Notes: generated by a model not told the origin, from the sequence alone. A DNA stretch of 54,675 bases from Nanobdellota archaeon (GCA_018817405.1 JAHITZ010000025.1:1-54675); one strand, 5' to 3'; positions 19,497-28,912 are shown, counted from the stretch's first letter. Numbers and translations: made by a program.

Positions 19497-20258
19497 ATGA
19501 ATAAAAGAGGTTTTGTTTTGGCAATTTTAATTTTTGCAGTTGTAGTTCTTGGAGTTATTCTTGCAGTTTATTTCCTGGTGGAGGAAGATGACAAAACTTC
19601 TGATGAAAATGGAGAACTCAATGAATGCAATGATGGCACAGATAATGATGGGGATGGAAAGGTTGATTACTTGATAGACGAAGGTTGTGAAAATGAGAGC
19701 GATAATGATGAGTCAGATTGTGGTGATGGGATTTGTGAGGGGGAGGAGAGTTTTGATTCATGCAGTGATGATTGCTTGCCTTTAGTGAATGAAACGCATG
19801 CAATTTGTTCAAACAATTCTTGCGTAGAAATTGAGGGCATGGGAGAGGACGGATGCAGTACTGATGCAGATTGCCAATCTGACGAAGGCCTTCCTGATTT
19901 AATAATTAGTAATATAAGTATGGAGATAACAGATGAAATAACAAATAGTACGACAAATGTGACAGTATATTCTGTGACAGTGTATACAACTGTGAAAAAT
20001 ATCGGGGAATCTAGCGCAGAGCAGTCTACGACGAGAGTGAGTTTTGGGGGAGAGTTATTTCCTTTGAGTTTTACAAGTACATACACTCCTTCTTTAGAGC
20101 CTGATCAAGAAACGATTGTGGAGTCTGTTTATGATGAGTTGGAGGAGGGAGAGTATGATGCAACGGCGTCTGTGGACCACTTGCTGAAAATTGAGGAATT
20201 AGATGAAGAGAATAATGGGTTTGGAGTAATTATGTTGGTGGTTTCCGATTCTAATTAG
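19497..20258 (+). CDS. N-terminally anchored surface protein with CARDB-like domain
   Basis: TM FVLAILIFAVVVLGVILAVYFLV; NECNDGTDNDGDGKVDYLIDEGC; CARDB-like C-terminal part. Confidence 0.75.
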   Translation: MNKRGFVLAILIFAVVVLGVILAVYFLVEEDDKTSDENGELNECNDGTDNDGDGKVDYLIDEGCENESDNDESDCGDGICEGEESFDSCSDDCLPLVNETHAICSNNSCVEIEGMGEDGCSTDADCQSDEGLPDLIISNISMEITDEITNSTTNVTVYSVTVYTTVKNIGESSAEQSTTRVSFGGELFPLSFTSTYTPSLEPDQETIVESVYDELEEGEYDATASVDHLLKIEELDEENNGFGVIMLVVSDSN

Positions 20259-20310
20259 AATTTAACCCTTGAAGATGTGGTATTAAAAAGTTAAACTGTT
20301 AGGGTTTAAG

Positions 20311-20841
20311 TTACTTGTGGTCTTTAAGGTATTGCTCACCTTTGGGTGTTATTGATAATCCTGCATATCCCTTCTCTCTTACGAGGAAAGAAGCTCCAAT
20401 TTTATGTTTAGTGTTAAACTCTGGGTGATTATTAATTTGTTCATCAGTAACATTTTGGTTTTGTTGAATATAAACTAATAATTCAATTATTTCTGGCGTT
20501 AGCTCCCTTTCCTTGTAAGCTAATTTATTATCAATTTGTTTAATCCATTGTTTTTCGTTTCTCTCTGCTTTTTTCTTTAGAAGAGTTTGATATTCTTGGA
20601 TTTTCTTTGAATTTGTTTGGATAATTATTTTTCTATCGTCATTTTGGTCTTTTGTTTTTGTTAATAGACCAACTTCTAAGAGAAAATTAAGATGATATGT
20701 TAATGCTCCAACAGATAATCCAACTTCTTTTTTTAGTTCGTTAAAGTTTTTAGGAATTTCACATAGAACCAGAATTTTACCACGATTTTCACTTGTGAAA
20801 GCAGTCTCAATATTTCTGATTTGTTTAGTTCTACCACTCAT
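20311..20841 (-). CDS. ArsR-like winged-helix transcriptional regulator
   Basis: NFNELKKEVGLSVGALTYHLNFLLEVGLLTKTK. Confidence 0.85.
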   Translation of the reverse strand: MSGRTKQIRNIETAFTSENRGKILVLCEIPKNFNELKKEVGLSVGALTYHLNFLLEVGLLTKTKDQNDDRKIIIQTNSKKIQEYQTLLKKKAERNEKQWIKQIDNKLAYKERELTPEIIELLVYIQQNQNVTDEQINNHPEFNTKHKIGASFLVREKGYAGLSITPKGEQYLKDHK

Positions 20842-20932
20842 CTATTTTATAGAACTATTCTCTTTATAAATTTAATTGTTGTTCTATTTAATAGAAATAT
20901 TTATAAACCTATTATGCTCTATAAAATAGAAC
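20841..20932. promoter_or_regulatory. Divergent promoter with three TTCTATTTxATAGAA-like operators
   Basis: TCTATTTTATAGAA (20841), TTCTATTTAATAGAA (20882), TCTATAAAATAGAAC (20918); TTTATAAA boxes between. Confidence 0.7.
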
Positions 20933-20936
20933 TAAA

Positions 20937-21110
20937 ATGGCACAAACAAAAAGATTCGGTGAAAAGATTGTTTTTCATATTGAACCAGAGAATAAAAAGG
21001 CATTAAGGCAAATAGCGAAGGAAAAAGGTCTTGGTGTTTCAACTTATTGCCGATTTATTATTCTCAAAACTTTAGGAGGGCGAAAAGAGGAAAATGCAAC
21101 AGCAACCTAA
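20937..21110 (+). CDS. Small ribbon-helix-helix-like protein, 57 aa
   Basis: MAQTKRFGEKIVFHIEPENKKALRQIAKEKGLGVSTYCRFIILKTLGGRKEENATAT; absent from ORF track. Confidence 0.7.
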   Translation: MAQTKRFGEKIVFHIEPENKKALRQIAKEKGLGVSTYCRFIILKTLGGRKEENATAT

Positions 21111-21225
21111 TCTTCAAACACAAGAACCAACCATCCAAGAGAGAATGGACTATCTGATTAATCGCATGAGTTTTGTCCTTATGGTTCTTGAAAATAAGAC
21201 GCAAATAGAGGAGGATTTTTCTTAA
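21094..21225 (+). CDS. Small protein, 43 aa
   Basis: MQQQPNLQTQEPTIQERMDYLINRMSFVLMVLENKTQIEEDFS; overlaps upstream gene. Confidence 0.5.
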   Translation: MQQQPNLQTQEPTIQERMDYLINRMSFVLMVLENKTQIEEDFS

Positions 21226-21297
21226 TATGATAAATTCACAACCAGATGGCTTTTCTGTTGAGTATGAGGTTGAAAAAGGTTTTAGGAGGTATATATT

Positions 21298-22797
21298 ATG
21301 AAGACACCAACGAAAAAACAAATCAAATTTTCTGCTAAAGAACTTCTTGCATTACTAAAGAAAAGTTTTGATGATTTTGTTAAAGAATCCCCTATTTATT
21401 ATGACGAACATTCTTTATGGTGGGCGTGGGATGACGAGAAAAAATTTTGGAGTATCGTTGATGATGTTTGTGTTCTGAATTTATTTGAAGACTTTTTTGA
21501 CTTGAAAACAGAACAAGTCTCTAAACACTCTGGTTTTATTCTAAAAGTTTTGAGGCAAAAGAGCAGACGCTATAAACCTTTAGACCTACCAGAGTATTGT
21601 GTTCAGTTCAAGAATAAGATTTATAACTTGCGAGAGAAAAAAGAACTTCCTGCAACTCCGAAATACTTTTTAACTGCTCCAATACCTTACGAACTTTCTA
21701 AAAATTCAGAGACCCCAACCATAGACAGACTTTTTGTTGAGTGGGTCGGCGAAAAATATAAACCAACTCTCTATGAAATTTTAGCTTACTCATGTTTGCG
21801 GGAGCAATTCTTACAAACTATTGTAGCTCTCACTGGTGCAGGGAGCAATGGCAAAGGAACATTCCAAAACCTTATCATAAAGTTTCTGGGAAAGGAGAAT
21901 TGTGTTGCTTCAAATATCAAAAGTCTCATCACTCGTTCTTTTGAAACATCTGCGTTGTATAAAAAACTCCTTTGTGTTGTCGGCGAGGTTGATTCTGCTG
22001 ACCTAACAAATACGAACCTTCTCAAGCAACTTACAGGCGAGGACTTAATTCGGTATGAGTTTAAAGGAAAAACTACATTTTCAGAATTATCCCCAACAAC
22101 TTTTATAATCGCAACAAATTCTCTTCCAATTACCCCAGACAAATCAGACGGATTTTATCGGCGTATTCTCACCATTGACTTCCCCAACCAATTCAAACTC
22201 AAAAGAGACTTACTTGCAGAAATCCCAGAAAAAGAGTTTCATAACCTCACCCGCAAGGTTGTAGATGTTCTATTGCGACTCATAGAAACAAATGAATTTA
22301 CAAACGGCGGGGATATTGAAGAACGCCGACGCAGGTATGAGGAACGTTCTAACCCCTTAATGATGTTCGTTTCACAGGACTATGAAGAAGGAGGGGCTGG
22401 TTATGTTAAGTTGAGGGAGTTCTCTAACTCGTTTAACGATTTTCTGAAACAGAAGAAGTTGCGACAATTAACAGTCTCAAAGATTGGGAAATTGTTGAGG
22501 GATGAGGGCTTTGAAGTTTCCACAAGAAAATTCAAGGATGAGACGGGAGAAATCATTGACTCTGCTAAATCTATTATTGGTTTGACAGAAAAATCCCAAG
22601 AAAAAACAAAAAAAATTGAATCGCACCGTATAGTAGAAACTGGTGGTTTGGGTGGTTCAGAAACCACCAGAACCACCGAATCTGGCTATACACCGCAAGA
22701 TAAAATTTTCTGTATAAAATGTAAATCAAACAATGTTCACGCTTATTCAGATATGATATTCTGTGATGACTGCAAACACAAGGAGCAACTAAAATGA
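21298..22797 (+). CDS. D5/P4-like primase-helicase (SF3) with C-terminal zinc ribbon
   Basis: Walker A GAGSNGKGTF, VVGEVDSADL, FIIATNSLPITPDKSDGFYRRILTIDF; CIKCKSN...FCDDCKH. Confidence 0.88.
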   Translation: MKTPTKKQIKFSAKELLALLKKSFDDFVKESPIYYDEHSLWWAWDDEKKFWSIVDDVCVLNLFEDFFDLKTEQVSKHSGFILKVLRQKSRRYKPLDLPEYCVQFKNKIYNLREKKELPATPKYFLTAPIPYELSKNSETPTIDRLFVEWVGEKYKPTLYEILAYSCLREQFLQTIVALTGAGSNGKGTFQNLIIKFLGKENCVASNIKSLITRSFETSALYKKLLCVVGEVDSADLTNTNLLKQLTGEDLIRYEFKGKTTFSELSPTTFIIATNSLPITPDKSDGFYRRILTIDFPNQFKLKRDLLAEIPEKEFHNLTRKVVDVLLRLIETNEFTNGGDIEERRRRYEERSNPLMMFVSQDYEEGGAGYVKLREFSNSFNDFLKQKKLRQLTVSKIGKLLRDEGFEVSTRKFKDETGEIIDSAKSIIGLTEKSQEKTKKIESHRIVETGGLGGSETTRTTESGYTPQDKIFCIKCKSNNVHAYSDMIFCDDCKHKEQLK

Positions 22798-23084
22798 CTA
22801 ATAGTTCAATCCGCACCAGAATTGAAACATTGTTAAGGGAACGGGGACTTAAATGGGTTGATGTGTATTCTAAACTCGGATGGCACAAAACCTTCTCTTC
22901 TAAGGTCTTGAATGGTTTATTTATTCCTCCACTCTGGCAAAGGGTGGCTCTTGCTAAAGAGTTCAACGTTGATAGTTCGGTTATTTGGGATGAACCAAGT
23001 ATTGTTTCGGCTTATGAAATAAAAGGAGAAACCACCCAAACCACCAATTCTCACTATACAGTGCGGGATGAAAAAAATGAATAG
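22794..23084 (+). CDS. XRE-like HTH protein
   Basis: RIETLLRERGLKWVDVYSKLGWHKTFSSKVLNGLFIPPLWQRVALAKEFNVD. Confidence 0.7.
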   Translation: MTNSSIRTRIETLLRERGLKWVDVYSKLGWHKTFSSKVLNGLFIPPLWQRVALAKEFNVDSSVIWDEPSIVSAYEIKGETTQTTNSHYTVRDEKNE

Positions 23085-23838
23085 TCAAGAATACCTTAAA
23101 TCAAAAAACCTCCGAAAAGAAGAACCAGATGAGATAATCATAGACATAGATGACAGAACCGAACATGGAGTTAAATGTTATATGGCTACTGGAATCAATC
23201 TTGTTAATGCTGGTTACTGGATTGAGGTCTGGTATGCTGATGGCATGAAAGAACCCCACATCCACATTAAAAATATTGGTGGGCTTTCAGACTTAACACA
23301 AGAAGAAGGCACAACATATCGTAAGTTATTCTTACAAAAGTTTATTCCCAAAGAGTTCTGGAAAAACAAGCGAGTAAATGACGACTTAGGAGAAATCCCA
23401 GACTATTCAATGTGTGAAAAGTATGAGGATAAGTTTCACCCAATTGCAGAAGAGAACAAACCTCACCACAAATACAAAACTCTCAAAACTTTAAGGTCTG
23501 AATTTAACAAGAACTATCAAAACGCATTAGACTTAGAAATCTATGAGCAAGTTAAGAACCAACTCTCTACCAAAAACACAACCAGAGAAATAACTGGAGA
23601 TGAGCTTTACAAAAAGATAGCAAGTAAAATCTCTATATTTCATATCGCAGACTTGTTTGGATTAACTCCAACTGGAAAGAGATTAAGAGAGTGTCCATTC
23701 CACGCAGATACTAAACCAAGTTTATCTCTTAATGAACAAGAAGGAATCTTTAGATGTTTTGGTTGTAAAGTCTCTGGAAATATTATTAAGTTCTATGCTC
23801 TCCTCAAACAATTAAACCCCAAGTTTAAGATAAAATGA
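23068..23838 (+). CDS. CHC2 zinc-finger primase-related protein, possible AEP-like N-terminal domain
   Basis: CHC2: RLRECPFHADTKPSLSLNEQEGIFRCFGCKVSGNIIKF; N-terminal IIIDIDDRTEH ... EPHIHIKNIGGL. Confidence 0.72.
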   Translation: MKKMNSQEYLKSKNLRKEEPDEIIIDIDDRTEHGVKCYMATGINLVNAGYWIEVWYADGMKEPHIHIKNIGGLSDLTQEEGTTYRKLFLQKFIPKEFWKNKRVNDDLGEIPDYSMCEKYEDKFHPIAEENKPHHKYKTLKTLRSEFNKNYQNALDLEIYEQVKNQLSTKNTTREITGDELYKKIASKISIFHIADLFGLTPTGKRLRECPFHADTKPSLSLNEQEGIFRCFGCKVSGNIIKFYALLKQLNPKFKIK

Positions 23839-23990
23839 AGAAACCAAAACCATGTGAATATCCAGAATGTAACCAAATGGGATTACATAGATTCAAGACA
23901 CAGTATTATTGTTGGTTGCATTACCTTCATGTTCTACAATCAAGTAGAGAAGAGAAACGCAAGGAGGTTAAAGATAGTGTTGATGGGTAA
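23835..23990 (+). CDS. Small Cys/His protein, 51 aa
   Basis: MKKPKPCEYPECNQMGLHRFKTQYYCWLHYLHVLQSSREEKRKEVKDSVDG; ATGA overlap with upstream gene. Confidence 0.6.
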   Translation: MKKPKPCEYPECNQMGLHRFKTQYYCWLHYLHVLQSSREEKRKEVKDSVDG

Positions 23991-24092
23991 TACTTGTTCA
24001 GAGCAGTAACAACTTCAATAGATAAAGGAAAGTTACTACACATATACCAAATAAAAACAATTTTACCCACAAATCCATCCTAAAACAAACAA

Positions 24093-24389
24093 ATGAAAGA
24101 ATACACAAAATATAAGGAGATTTGTGAGAAATGGAAGCGTCAGGCACTAAAATTAGGTAGAAAAATGATTAAAGAGGGTGCAACAGACCAAGAAATAATA
24201 GCCAGACTCTCAAACAATGAGGTTTTTGATGGAGAACAGGCAACCCTATTATTAGAGATGTGTAAGGACATCAAAGTTGTCAAGACAATTAGGGTTAGAC
24301 CATCTGTTCTTAAAAGAATTAGAAAAACAAAAAGACCCCTCAATGAAATTGTTGATAACTTTTTAGAGTGGAGGTTTGCAGATGCCTGA
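24093..24389 (+). CDS. Hypothetical protein, possible RHH C-terminal segment
   Basis: KTIRVRPSVLKRIRKTKRPLNEIVDNFLEW. Confidence 0.55.
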   Translation: MKEYTKYKEICEKWKRQALKLGRKMIKEGATDQEIIARLSNNEVFDGEQATLLLEMCKDIKVVKTIRVRPSVLKRIRKTKRPLNEIVDNFLEWRFADA

Positions 24390-24627
24390 CTTGTCTGAAA
24401 CAAAATCAGAGAATTTTATGGGGCTTTCTTTTCTTGGAGTGTTTGGAATATTCGCAATTGGAAATTTTGTTTTATTTATTATGATTCTTCTAATTGAAGT
24501 TTTCAACTGGTCAAGGTTTAGTAAGGTGATAAACCTTCTTTGCATTTTGAGTTTTGTAACTTTTAATTTCATTATGATTATCCTCATTATTGCAACATCA
24601 GATTCAACAAATCAACAGAGTGTATAA
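24381..24627 (+). CDS. Small two-TM protein
   Basis: Two hydrophobic segments. Confidence 0.55.
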
Positions 24628-24629
24628 CA

Positions 24630-24875
24630 ATGGAAGAAGAAGTAATAAACCAAATCATTGCGAAGTTAAATGAGTTAGAGGAAACCATTAAGACAGAAAC
24701 ATCAAGACAACCAGAGGTTTGTCGCATTGGAGACTTAACAATTCAGTCTCATTTTCTCCGAGCAGATAAACTTGTTAAGATTGCATTGAAAACTTTGAAA
24801 GATAAATCTGTGGAAAAACACTTTTTTAGTTCTGAATTAAAACGTATGAGGGGAACGAGGGGGTTTGGAGAATGA
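24630..24875 (+). CDS. Hypothetical protein
   Basis: 81 aa, directly upstream of serine recombinase with ATGA overlap. Confidence 0.5.
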   Translation: MEEEVINQIIAKLNELEETIKTETSRQPEVCRIGDLTIQSHFLRADKLVKIALKTLKDKSVEKHFFSSELKRMRGTRGFGE

Positions 24876-25432
24876 GATGTGGACTTTATGTTAGAGTTTC
24901 AACAGGAAGACAGGAAATTCAAAACCAACTCCTTCAATTAAGAGAGTATTGTAAGAAAAATAATTATAAAATCTTTGAAGAATATATTGATGTAATTTCT
25001 GGAAAAGAAACATCAAGACCTTCTTATGATAAGATGTTTCAAGACGCACATAAAAGATTATTCGATTTGGTTTTGTTCTGGGACATTTCAAGATTCTCAA
25101 GAGCAGGAACTTTATTTACATTACAGAAATTAAAAGAACTTGAGAACTTAGGAATTGACTGGGAGAGTTATCAAGAACCTTATTTTAAATCTGTCGGACA
25201 ATTTAAGGATGTTGTCCTTTCAATTATTTCTACTGTTGCAAAAATTGAAAGAGAAAAAATATCTCAACGAACTAAGGCAGGACTTCAAGCAAGTAAGAAA
25301 AGACATCTTGTTGGAAAGAGAGGAAGAGATAAGAGACCACGAAAGATGAGGAAGGATAGAGGATTAAAAAGGGGTCATAAAAAACCATACATAGAATCCT
25401 CTCAAAATCAAATAAATAAAAACCACCGTTAA
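24872..25432 (+). CDS. Serine recombinase/resolvase
   Basis: GLYVRVSTGRQEIQNQLLQLREYC, LVLFWDISRFSRAG, VAKIEREKISQRTKAGL. Confidence 0.93.
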   Translation: MRCGLYVRVSTGRQEIQNQLLQLREYCKKNNYKIFEEYIDVISGKETSRPSYDKMFQDAHKRLFDLVLFWDISRFSRAGTLFTLQKLKELENLGIDWESYQEPYFKSVGQFKDVVLSIISTVAKIEREKISQRTKAGLQASKKRHLVGKRGRDKRPRKMRKDRGLKRGHKKPYIESSQNQINKNHR

Positions 25433-25434
25433 TA

Positions 25435-25587
25435 ATGGCACGAAATAACGAGATAAGAATTAAAGTAAATCCAGAGGAAAAGGAAATAATTAAAAGGAAA
25501 GCCGAAAGAGTTGGAATGAACCCCAGCTCATTCCTTAGATTCTTAGCATTAAACTCCACTGTTAGTGTAACATTGGAGGAGGAATAA
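25435..25587 (+). CDS. RHH-like DNA-binding protein, 50 aa
   Basis: MARNNEIRIKVNPEEKEIIKRKAERVGMNPSSFLRFLALNSTVSVTLEEE. Confidence 0.7.
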   Translation: MARNNEIRIKVNPEEKEIIKRKAERVGMNPSSFLRFLALNSTVSVTLEEE

Positions 25588-25626
25588 TCCTATAACATAT
25601 TTTAAAGGGTTTGTTTTTTACTGTTT

Positions 25627-25857
25627 ATGGTTAGAAGAAAAATATTAAGGGTGAATATTGGTTTTCCAGATATTCTTTTAATTGCAGACCGAGACCTCCG
25701 AAATTTAAAATCACTTGCAGAGAGAGATTTATCAAACTTGAATAAACTTTGTATTAAAGATACGAACAACTTGAGAAGATTAGTAAATACAGACATGAAC
25801 AATTATGATAAACTTCTTGATAGAGACATGGGAATAAGAAAAAGGAGGCGAAGATGA
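25627..25857 (+). CDS. Protein with 11-residue repeats
   Basis: RDLRNLKSLAE/RDLSNLNKLCI/KDTNNLRRLVN/TDMNNYDKLLD/RDM. Confidence 0.6.
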   Translation: MVRRKILRVNIGFPDILLIADRDLRNLKSLAERDLSNLNKLCIKDTNNLRRLVNTDMNNYDKLLDRDMGIRKRRRR

Positions 25858-26102
25858 CAAAGAAAAAAACCCATCCAAAAAATCCAATAACAATGCCAAT
25901 TACTTCAAATTCTCAAAGACCTAAATTCACAAAGAAAAAAGTCCTATTAGAATTTTCTATAAAGTCATGGGAAAAGTCAGAGCAGTTTATTGAGGAGATA
26001 AAACAATTAAACAAGAAATTTCCCATAACTTCTTTTTGGTGTAGTCCATACGTTGAACCAGACAAACCTATCCCAGTTGAAAGTAACAGGAGGTTGATAT
26101 AA
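25854..26102 (+). CDS. Hypothetical protein
   Basis: Overlapping start (ATGA) in the same gene string. Confidence 0.5.
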   Translation: MTKKKTHPKNPITMPITSNSQRPKFTKKKVLLEFSIKSWEKSEQFIEEIKQLNKKFPITSFWCSPYVEPDKPIPVESNRRLI

Positions 26103-28516
26103 TGGTAAGATTTGGAGAGGCACAGCAACAAGAACTTCCAAGTGAATTAGAAACCCCTGTTAAAATTGCAGAGAGAAGATTTGGTGGCAGTCCACGACTT
26201 CAAGAACTAACTCTTCAAGAACAAAAGAGGAGAGAATTGTTAAGAAAAACATCAAGTTATAGAGATGTTATTGGTGAAATTGAGAGAACAAAATCAAAGA
26301 TTCAACAACTTAATGAAAAAGAAAAATATCTCCAAGAAGGAATTAAAGGTATGCAACAGCGAGGGTTAAATGTTGAAGGGGCATTGGGAGAGCTGGAAGG
26401 TCTTAGAGAGGCAAGACAACAACTACAAAAGTCTATTCCACAACTTCAAACAGCAAGAACATCTGTTGGGAGATTGTTATTAGTAGGAAGAGAACAACAA
26501 GCACAAGAACTTTCACAGGAAGCAAAAGATTTTTCTCTTGTTGGAAGAGTTGATGAGTTTATTCGTTCAAAGGAAAGACAATTTAGAAACATTGCAGTTG
26601 CAGGAAGGATAAAAGGAAGGACACAGGCAAAGATAAAAGCAGTTGAACAAAAGTTTGGAAAACCAATTAGTAAATTAACAGTTGAGGAAGCTAAAACTCT
26701 ATCTCCAATATTAAGAAAACAAATTGGGATAACAATAACCGAGAGAAGAGTTCCAGTAACTCAACCCGAAACACCATCAAGCAAGGATATTCCAACTGAA
26801 TATCAAGATGAAGGGTTTGTTGAACATGGGGAAAAACAACCTGTTGGAGTTATCACCAAACCAGAAGAACCCTCTGGACTTACAGGGGTCATATCTGATA
26901 TAAGAAGATTTAGTTCTGAAATTCAGACAAGAAGAATGAGAGATGAGGAAGTTAAGATTCAAGAAGAAGTATTGAGACTTGGAGGTTTGGGTGTTCTCCC
27001 TTTTTTAGAGGCAGGTTTATTTGTTAAACAAGCTGTTACTCAACCAAAAGAAACTGCCGTTGCAGTAAAAGAGTTTGGAGTAGAGACTGGACAGTTTTTA
27101 TTTGGAAAGGGTAAGTCTCCATTCGCAGATATTGGAAGGATGGCAAGAGAAGACCCCAGAGGGTTCACTGCAAGAGTTGGGGGAGAACTTTTACTGTTAA
27201 AAGGTTCTGGCAAACTAATAAGTCAAATTGAAAAGGGAGCAGAATTAACAAGAGCAAAAATCTCAACAAAATTTAAGGGTGTAACGACAGAGGTTGATGA
27301 TTTAACCAAGTTAGAAAAGAAAACCATCAAAGACATCAAAACCAAGACAGGAAAAGACATTGATATTGGTTTAATCCCTAAAGGTGTTGAGAGAGGAGGA
27401 TTACCGACAATAGACCCAACTTTAAGAGGGGGCTTTGGGTTTACAGTAAAAGAACAGATAGCGTTCACAAAGAAAAGGGGGGTAATTGTAACAGCACAGG
27501 AAGACTTTGTTAAGTTGTTAGACAAACCATTGAAGAGAGAATTGTTTGCAACTCCACCGCTTAAAGAGACTAAGGGATTCGTTAGAGTTAGCAGGTTGGG
27601 ATTAAAACAAAAAGAAGCAACGTTTAAAGATATTCTTCTTGGAGAGGACATTACTTTTAAGAAAACCAAACCTCAAATTATTGCTTTTCCTGATGAGTTA
27701 GTTGGAAGAAGGGGAGGTTTTCAAGCTCAATTAAGAGGTTCAGAGTTAGAAACTGTCTTATACCCCCCAAAAATTCCTAAAAAGGTTGGGGATATTGGAG
27801 TAACGATTATAGAAGGTCGTAGAGTCCCCATTGTTGAGGCAAAGATTGGAGTAACATCAAAACAACTCAATAAAATTCTTTCAACAAAATCAATTTCAGA
27901 ATTAAGTCAAATACAATTAAAAAAATTAAGAGCAGAAACAAGATTTGATTATTCCAGTTATTTGAGACAAACTAAACGTTATGTCTCTCCAACAAAAACA
28001 ACTCTTCCACTTTTTACTTTTGTCAAAACAACAAAACAACCAACAACCATGAAACAAACCTTAAAGAGTTTAGATGTTTCAATTAAGTCTCCAAGTGTTA
28101 AGAGTTTTGACAGAGCCATAACTAAAATATCTCAAAAACCTGTCTCATTGCCTAAAGGTTTTGTTACATTCAGACTTCCGACAACTCCGAGAGGAAAAAC
28201 TGTTGGAAGACCAACTAAAAAGGTTCTTTCACCTTCTCTTTTGGGCAAGAGGGTTGTTAGACCTCCAATAACAACCCCTCTCTTCCTTCAACCTGATAGG
28301 AGGAGAAGACCACGAAAGAAAAGGAGAAAAGACACATTTAAAGATGACATTGCGTTGGTTGAGGGGTTCACAGCAAAGATTTTAAAGTTAAAACCCCTGA
28401 AAATACCAGTAAGTAAACTTAAACTTGCTATACCAAAATACCAGACAGCAGGAATCAGATTAAAACCAATAATAATTCCAGATGACAGACGAAAAAGAAG
28501 AAAGAAAAGACGATAA
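26102..28516 (+). CDS. Large orphan protein, 804 aa, element-encoded
   Basis: Coiled-coil N-terminal third, hydrophobic/Gly segments, very basic C-terminus (DRRKRRKKRR). Confidence 0.75.
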   Translation: MVRFGEAQQQELPSELETPVKIAERRFGGSPRLQELTLQEQKRRELLRKTSSYRDVIGEIERTKSKIQQLNEKEKYLQEGIKGMQQRGLNVEGALGELEGLREARQQLQKSIPQLQTARTSVGRLLLVGREQQAQELSQEAKDFSLVGRVDEFIRSKERQFRNIAVAGRIKGRTQAKIKAVEQKFGKPISKLTVEEAKTLSPILRKQIGITITERRVPVTQPETPSSKDIPTEYQDEGFVEHGEKQPVGVITKPEEPSGLTGVISDIRRFSSEIQTRRMRDEEVKIQEEVLRLGGLGVLPFLEAGLFVKQAVTQPKETAVAVKEFGVETGQFLFGKGKSPFADIGRMAREDPRGFTARVGGELLLLKGSGKLISQIEKGAELTRAKISTKFKGVTTEVDDLTKLEKKTIKDIKTKTGKDIDIGLIPKGVERGGLPTIDPTLRGGFGFTVKEQIAFTKKRGVIVTAQEDFVKLLDKPLKRELFATPPLKETKGFVRVSRLGLKQKEATFKDILLGEDITFKKTKPQIIAFPDELVGRRGGFQAQLRGSELETVLYPPKIPKKVGDIGVTIIEGRRVPIVEAKIGVTSKQLNKILSTKSISELSQIQLKKLRAETRFDYSSYLRQTKRYVSPTKTTLPLFTFVKTTKQPTTMKQTLKSLDVSIKSPSVKSFDRAITKISQKPVSLPKGFVTFRLPTTPRGKTVGRPTKKVLSPSLLGKRVVRPPITTPLFLQPDRRRRPRKKRRKDTFKDDIALVEGFTAKILKLKPLKIPVSKLKLAIPKYQTAGIRLKPIIIPDDRRKRRKKRR

Positions 28517-28727
28517 ACCGAAGATTTGGAGGTGGGTTGTTACTCGTTGGTATTTTTGGTTGATTGTTTTTGTTAAGATTATAATTTCAGAACATACTCA
28601 CGTTTTATTTTCTATGTCTGATTATCGTGGATTAATTGCTTACTCTTTTGGAAATTTTGCTCTCGTTCTGTTAATCTTTGCGTTCTTTAGATTTATTTAT
28701 TTAAAATTTAAGAAAAAAAAGAAATAA
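28482..28727 (+). CDS. Small membrane protein
   Basis: Two TM segments; overlaps the 804-aa ORF end. Confidence 0.5.
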   Translation: MTDEKEERKDDKPKIWRWVVTRWYFWLIVFVKIIISEHTHVLFSMSDYRGLIAYSFGNFALVLLIFAFFRFIYLKFKKKKK

Positions 28728-28729
28728 AT

Positions 28730-28912
28730 TTACAAAACCTCCCACCAATCTAATACTTTCGTAAATAATGCGACAGTTAAACCTACCAGAATACTAACTG
28801 CAATGGTTTGATTAAACACACTAAATTGTGTCATGACAGCAGAAACAAACCAAAGAACACCGATTACAATTAATATTTCTCTTCTCCTTTTCTTTACTCT
28901 TTTTGAAATCAT
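28730..28912 (-). CDS. Small membrane protein
   Basis: Two TM segments; start overlaps integrase stop. Confidence 0.5.
   Translation of the reverse strand: MISKRVKKRRREILIVIGVLWFVSAVMTQFSVFNQTIAVSILVGLTVALFTKVLDWWEVL

Noticed and set aside
22623-23064. Possible CRISPR or attC-like array
   Set aside because: Only three copies in mixed orientation, one of them distant, all inside coding genes; no cas genes in the window.
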